DNA from: Clarkia xantiana subsp. parviflora | Lineage: Eukaryota; Streptophyta; Magnoliopsida; Myrtales; Onagraceae | Direction: 5' to 3' | Length of the DNA: 64,000 nucleotides | Assembly (NCBI GenBank): GCA_036873135.1 | Contig: JAPTYO010000011.1 | Coordinates: forward strand, 5,254,298 to 5,318,297 | Shown here: in pieces, positions 62,401-64,000 of the stretch | Layout of the letters: every line of letters begins with the position of its first letter | Numbering within the stretch: the stretch's first letter is position 1 | Notes under the pieces: generated by a model | Database searches by the model: none | Told to the model about the DNA's origin: nothing | What the model saw: only the letters and a program-made list of their open reading frames with translations | Made by a program: the position numbers and the translations under genes

Positions 62401-62778
62401 CTCGTTTCTAAATAGAAATCATACTAAAACTAGAATCGAATCTTTGGTAAAACCGTAATTTTTTATTTCGAAACCAACTTGAATTATCACTTATCAACGA
62501 CCATTAAAAGTTTTTAGAGTCTAAGGCAACCCGTGCTCCCTGGTCGTTTAATGGAGAGAAGAACGGTCCATTTCTCAGGTGGCCGTGCCGAAGCGCCACT
62601 TTGGAGCTGACCGGAGATCGTGGCGATGATGGAGACCTCGACTGACCATATCTAAGGTTGTTCCGATTCGGAATACTGACCTTCGAGTCTCGGGTCCATT
62701 ATCCGGGCAAGCTTCCGAGCATCTTTCAACATTGGTCGTGCATATTCCACGAGGTTTTGTTCTTTTGGAGGTCGTGTC
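62401..62778. other. intergenic DNA without a recognised feature
   Basis: No gene, RNA or repeat could be supported. Confidence 0.25.
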
Positions 62779-63470
62779 ACTACAAGAGAAATGGGCTAAG
62801 GCATCGGGGGTTTTTGGTTTCTAAATAATTTTTGATGACCTTAGATTCACATTAGAAACCAAAAAACCCCGATGCGTTTGCTCCCGTGTCTAAATTTTTT
62901 TAAGTACCAAAAGGCCGTTTCTAATAGTTAGAAACCAACCATGATGGTTTCAGAGTGGTTTTGTCGGACAAAATGGTGGTTCGATTCTAATTTCGGAAAC
63001 CAGCCTGGTTTTAAGACGTTGAAACGAACGACATATCACCGTTTCTAATCATCTTCCGGGTGCTGGACTCTAATACAAGTTTTTAGAGTCGACTCTTTCA
63101 TCTTTATTTATTATTTAAAGGGTCTATTTTTTTGCTTTTAGTTATTAACTTTAGAAGCGAATTTATTGACTCAAATTTATGTCTATAGTGTCAATTAACT
63201 CTTCTCTAAAGCATTTTTAAGAGCCATTTAAATTACCTCTGTTACAAAATTTTAGAGTCCAGTGTTGTATCCTTATTGAATACTTATAAAGTCAAAAGCA
63301 ATGTCCCAATTTAATATTTATAGAATCAATTAGTTTGCCTCTTTTCGCATTTTTTAGAGTCAAAATCTTATTCCTAATTGATATTTACAGAGTCGGCCAA
63401 TTGCAATTATTTTCATTCTCTTTAGAAGCGAATTAATTGTCTGTATTTAAAGTTTACAGAATCATAATAT
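62779..63470 (+). mobile_element. CACTA-type transposon terminus (right limit unknown)
   Basis: 'cactacaagagaaatgggct' is a typical CACTA terminal repeat. Just inside, 'gcatcgggggtttttggttt' is repeated in inverse as 'aaaccaaaaaaccccgatgc' about 70 bp away. 'gtttctaa'/'ttagaaac' and 'tttagagtc' subterminal words recur to about 63,470. The complementary end (tcttgtagtg) was not found to the right, so the element is either truncated or continues outside the window. No transposase was seen. Confidence 0.5.
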
Positions 63471-63886
63471 CCGCACAATACATGACTATTAATTAATGTC
63501 CCTAGTCATTGAATTTAGAGACAAGCAATCAGATACTAAACCATCATAATAATTCAAAATGCTTTATTCATTGCATTGCAAGAATCATAGTATCTGCATA
63601 TACATGACTATTATTAATAACAAAAAGAATTACATACACATAACGTCAATTTCTTATATCTAGTGAAGATATGATCATTTGGGTCATTCGTGTAGTAGTC
63701 CATTTGTTGGACTAATCCACTTGAAAGTTAATCGTCCATGGCATATGCCTGAGCTGTAAGCACATCACGACCATATGTTCTAACAAATATCTTATGTATG
63801 TTTTCTAGAAAGGTAAATGAAATTCTCCCTGCATAGGTTTAAACACATTTTCAATCCTTAGTTATTACGAATTTTTTAGTTAATAT
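63471..63886. other. unassigned AT-rich DNA
   Basis: This may be the interior of the CACTA-type element. No gene was recognised. Confidence 0.25.
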
Positions 63887-64000
63887 AGAGTTAATAACTA
63901 ATAAACTGTCTGAGGTTTGGCCCATGTTGAAATTTGGTGTCTAAATTTTAAAGTGTTGAAATGGACTTTTTGAGGTTTGAACTTTGTTGAAATTTGGTTT
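63887..64000. mobile_element. start of a further MITE-like inverted-repeat element
   Basis: 'agttaataactaataaactgtctgaggt' (border approximate) and the following repeats of 'aggtttg...cccatgttgaaatttgg' resemble the arms of the MITEs at 39,549 and 59,710 in layout. The element runs off the window, so neither the second arm nor a target duplication can be checked. Confidence 0.4.

Noticed and set aside
1..64000. tRNA or rRNA genes
   Set aside because: No cloverleaf-like or rRNA-like sequence was noticed; the tRNA-like words are primer-binding sites. A covariance-model search would be needed to exclude them formally.

Overview
This is nuclear DNA from a flowering plant, most likely a eudicot. 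It is dominated by LTR retrotransposons of plant lineages (Tat/Retand, Tekay-like and Reina-like chromoviruses, a Copia-type LTR) and by plant-type MITEs. There are GT/AG introns and AT-rich spacers, and no prokaryotic gene organisation. I cannot name the species. Almost every kilobase belongs to a mobile element or its debris; the host-type signals are a broken type I DnaJ gene (about 55.9-58.6 kb) and a short single-pass membrane protein ORF (60.5-60.9 kb).

Layout, left to right. 1-3.5 kb: non-coding retroelement-like debris with a 34-bp and a 27-bp tandem array. 3.6-5.7 kb: AT-rich DNA between two ~135-bp direct repeats, with a possible decayed membrane-protein gene. 5.8-10.6 kb: a Tekay-like element (long LTR with a tandemly duplicated head, tRNA-Met primer site, gag and protease, both broken) that stops abruptly. 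10.6-17.1 kb: a large non-coding LTR element (LARD-like) with a truncated left LTR, a complete right LTR and several internal tandem arrays. 17.1-23.7 kb: a decayed minus-strand Tat element that keeps a plus-strand coiled-coil exon, gag and protease but no RT or integrase. 23.7-27.5 kb: tandem-repeat-rich internal DNA and an LTR of another element, then unrecognised DNA.

27,569-38,558 is the highlight. It is a complete, apparently young Tat element with 647-bp LTRs in which I saw no difference, a 5-bp target duplication (AGCCG), and an uninterrupted 1852-codon gag-pol on the minus strand. On the plus strand, between pol and the 3' LTR, it carries a second gene that can be read as a four-exon, ~829-codon ORF with its own TATA box. 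A ~10-copy 51-bp array separates the 3' ends of the two convergent genes.

39.5-45.8 kb: a Mutator-like MITE (9-bp target duplication TCTATCAAA) split by a gag-only LTR element (39,897-45,302, target duplication GCGAC). 46-50.9 kb: a retroelement fragment, a Copia-like LTR with a tRNA-Met primer site, and AT-rich DNA. 51.0-55.0 kb: a chimeric chromovirus whose long ORF joins a gag piece, what looks like a host NEMP/DUF2215 piece and a hAT transposase piece, followed by RNase H, integrase and chromodomain and a 310-bp 3' LTR. 55.0-55.6 kb: a hAT-type MITE with an 8-bp target duplication, just upstream of the DnaJ remnant. 59.7-64 kb: two complete Mutator-like MITEs in near-identical T-rich targets, the small membrane-protein ORF, a CACTA-type terminus and the start of a further MITE.

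The genes do not form a host pathway. The coherent functional unit is the intact Tat element: gag-pol supplies capsid, protease, reverse transcriptase, two RNase H modules and integrase, and the antisense accessory gene is probably transcribed independently. All calls come from reading the sequence; no database search was run.
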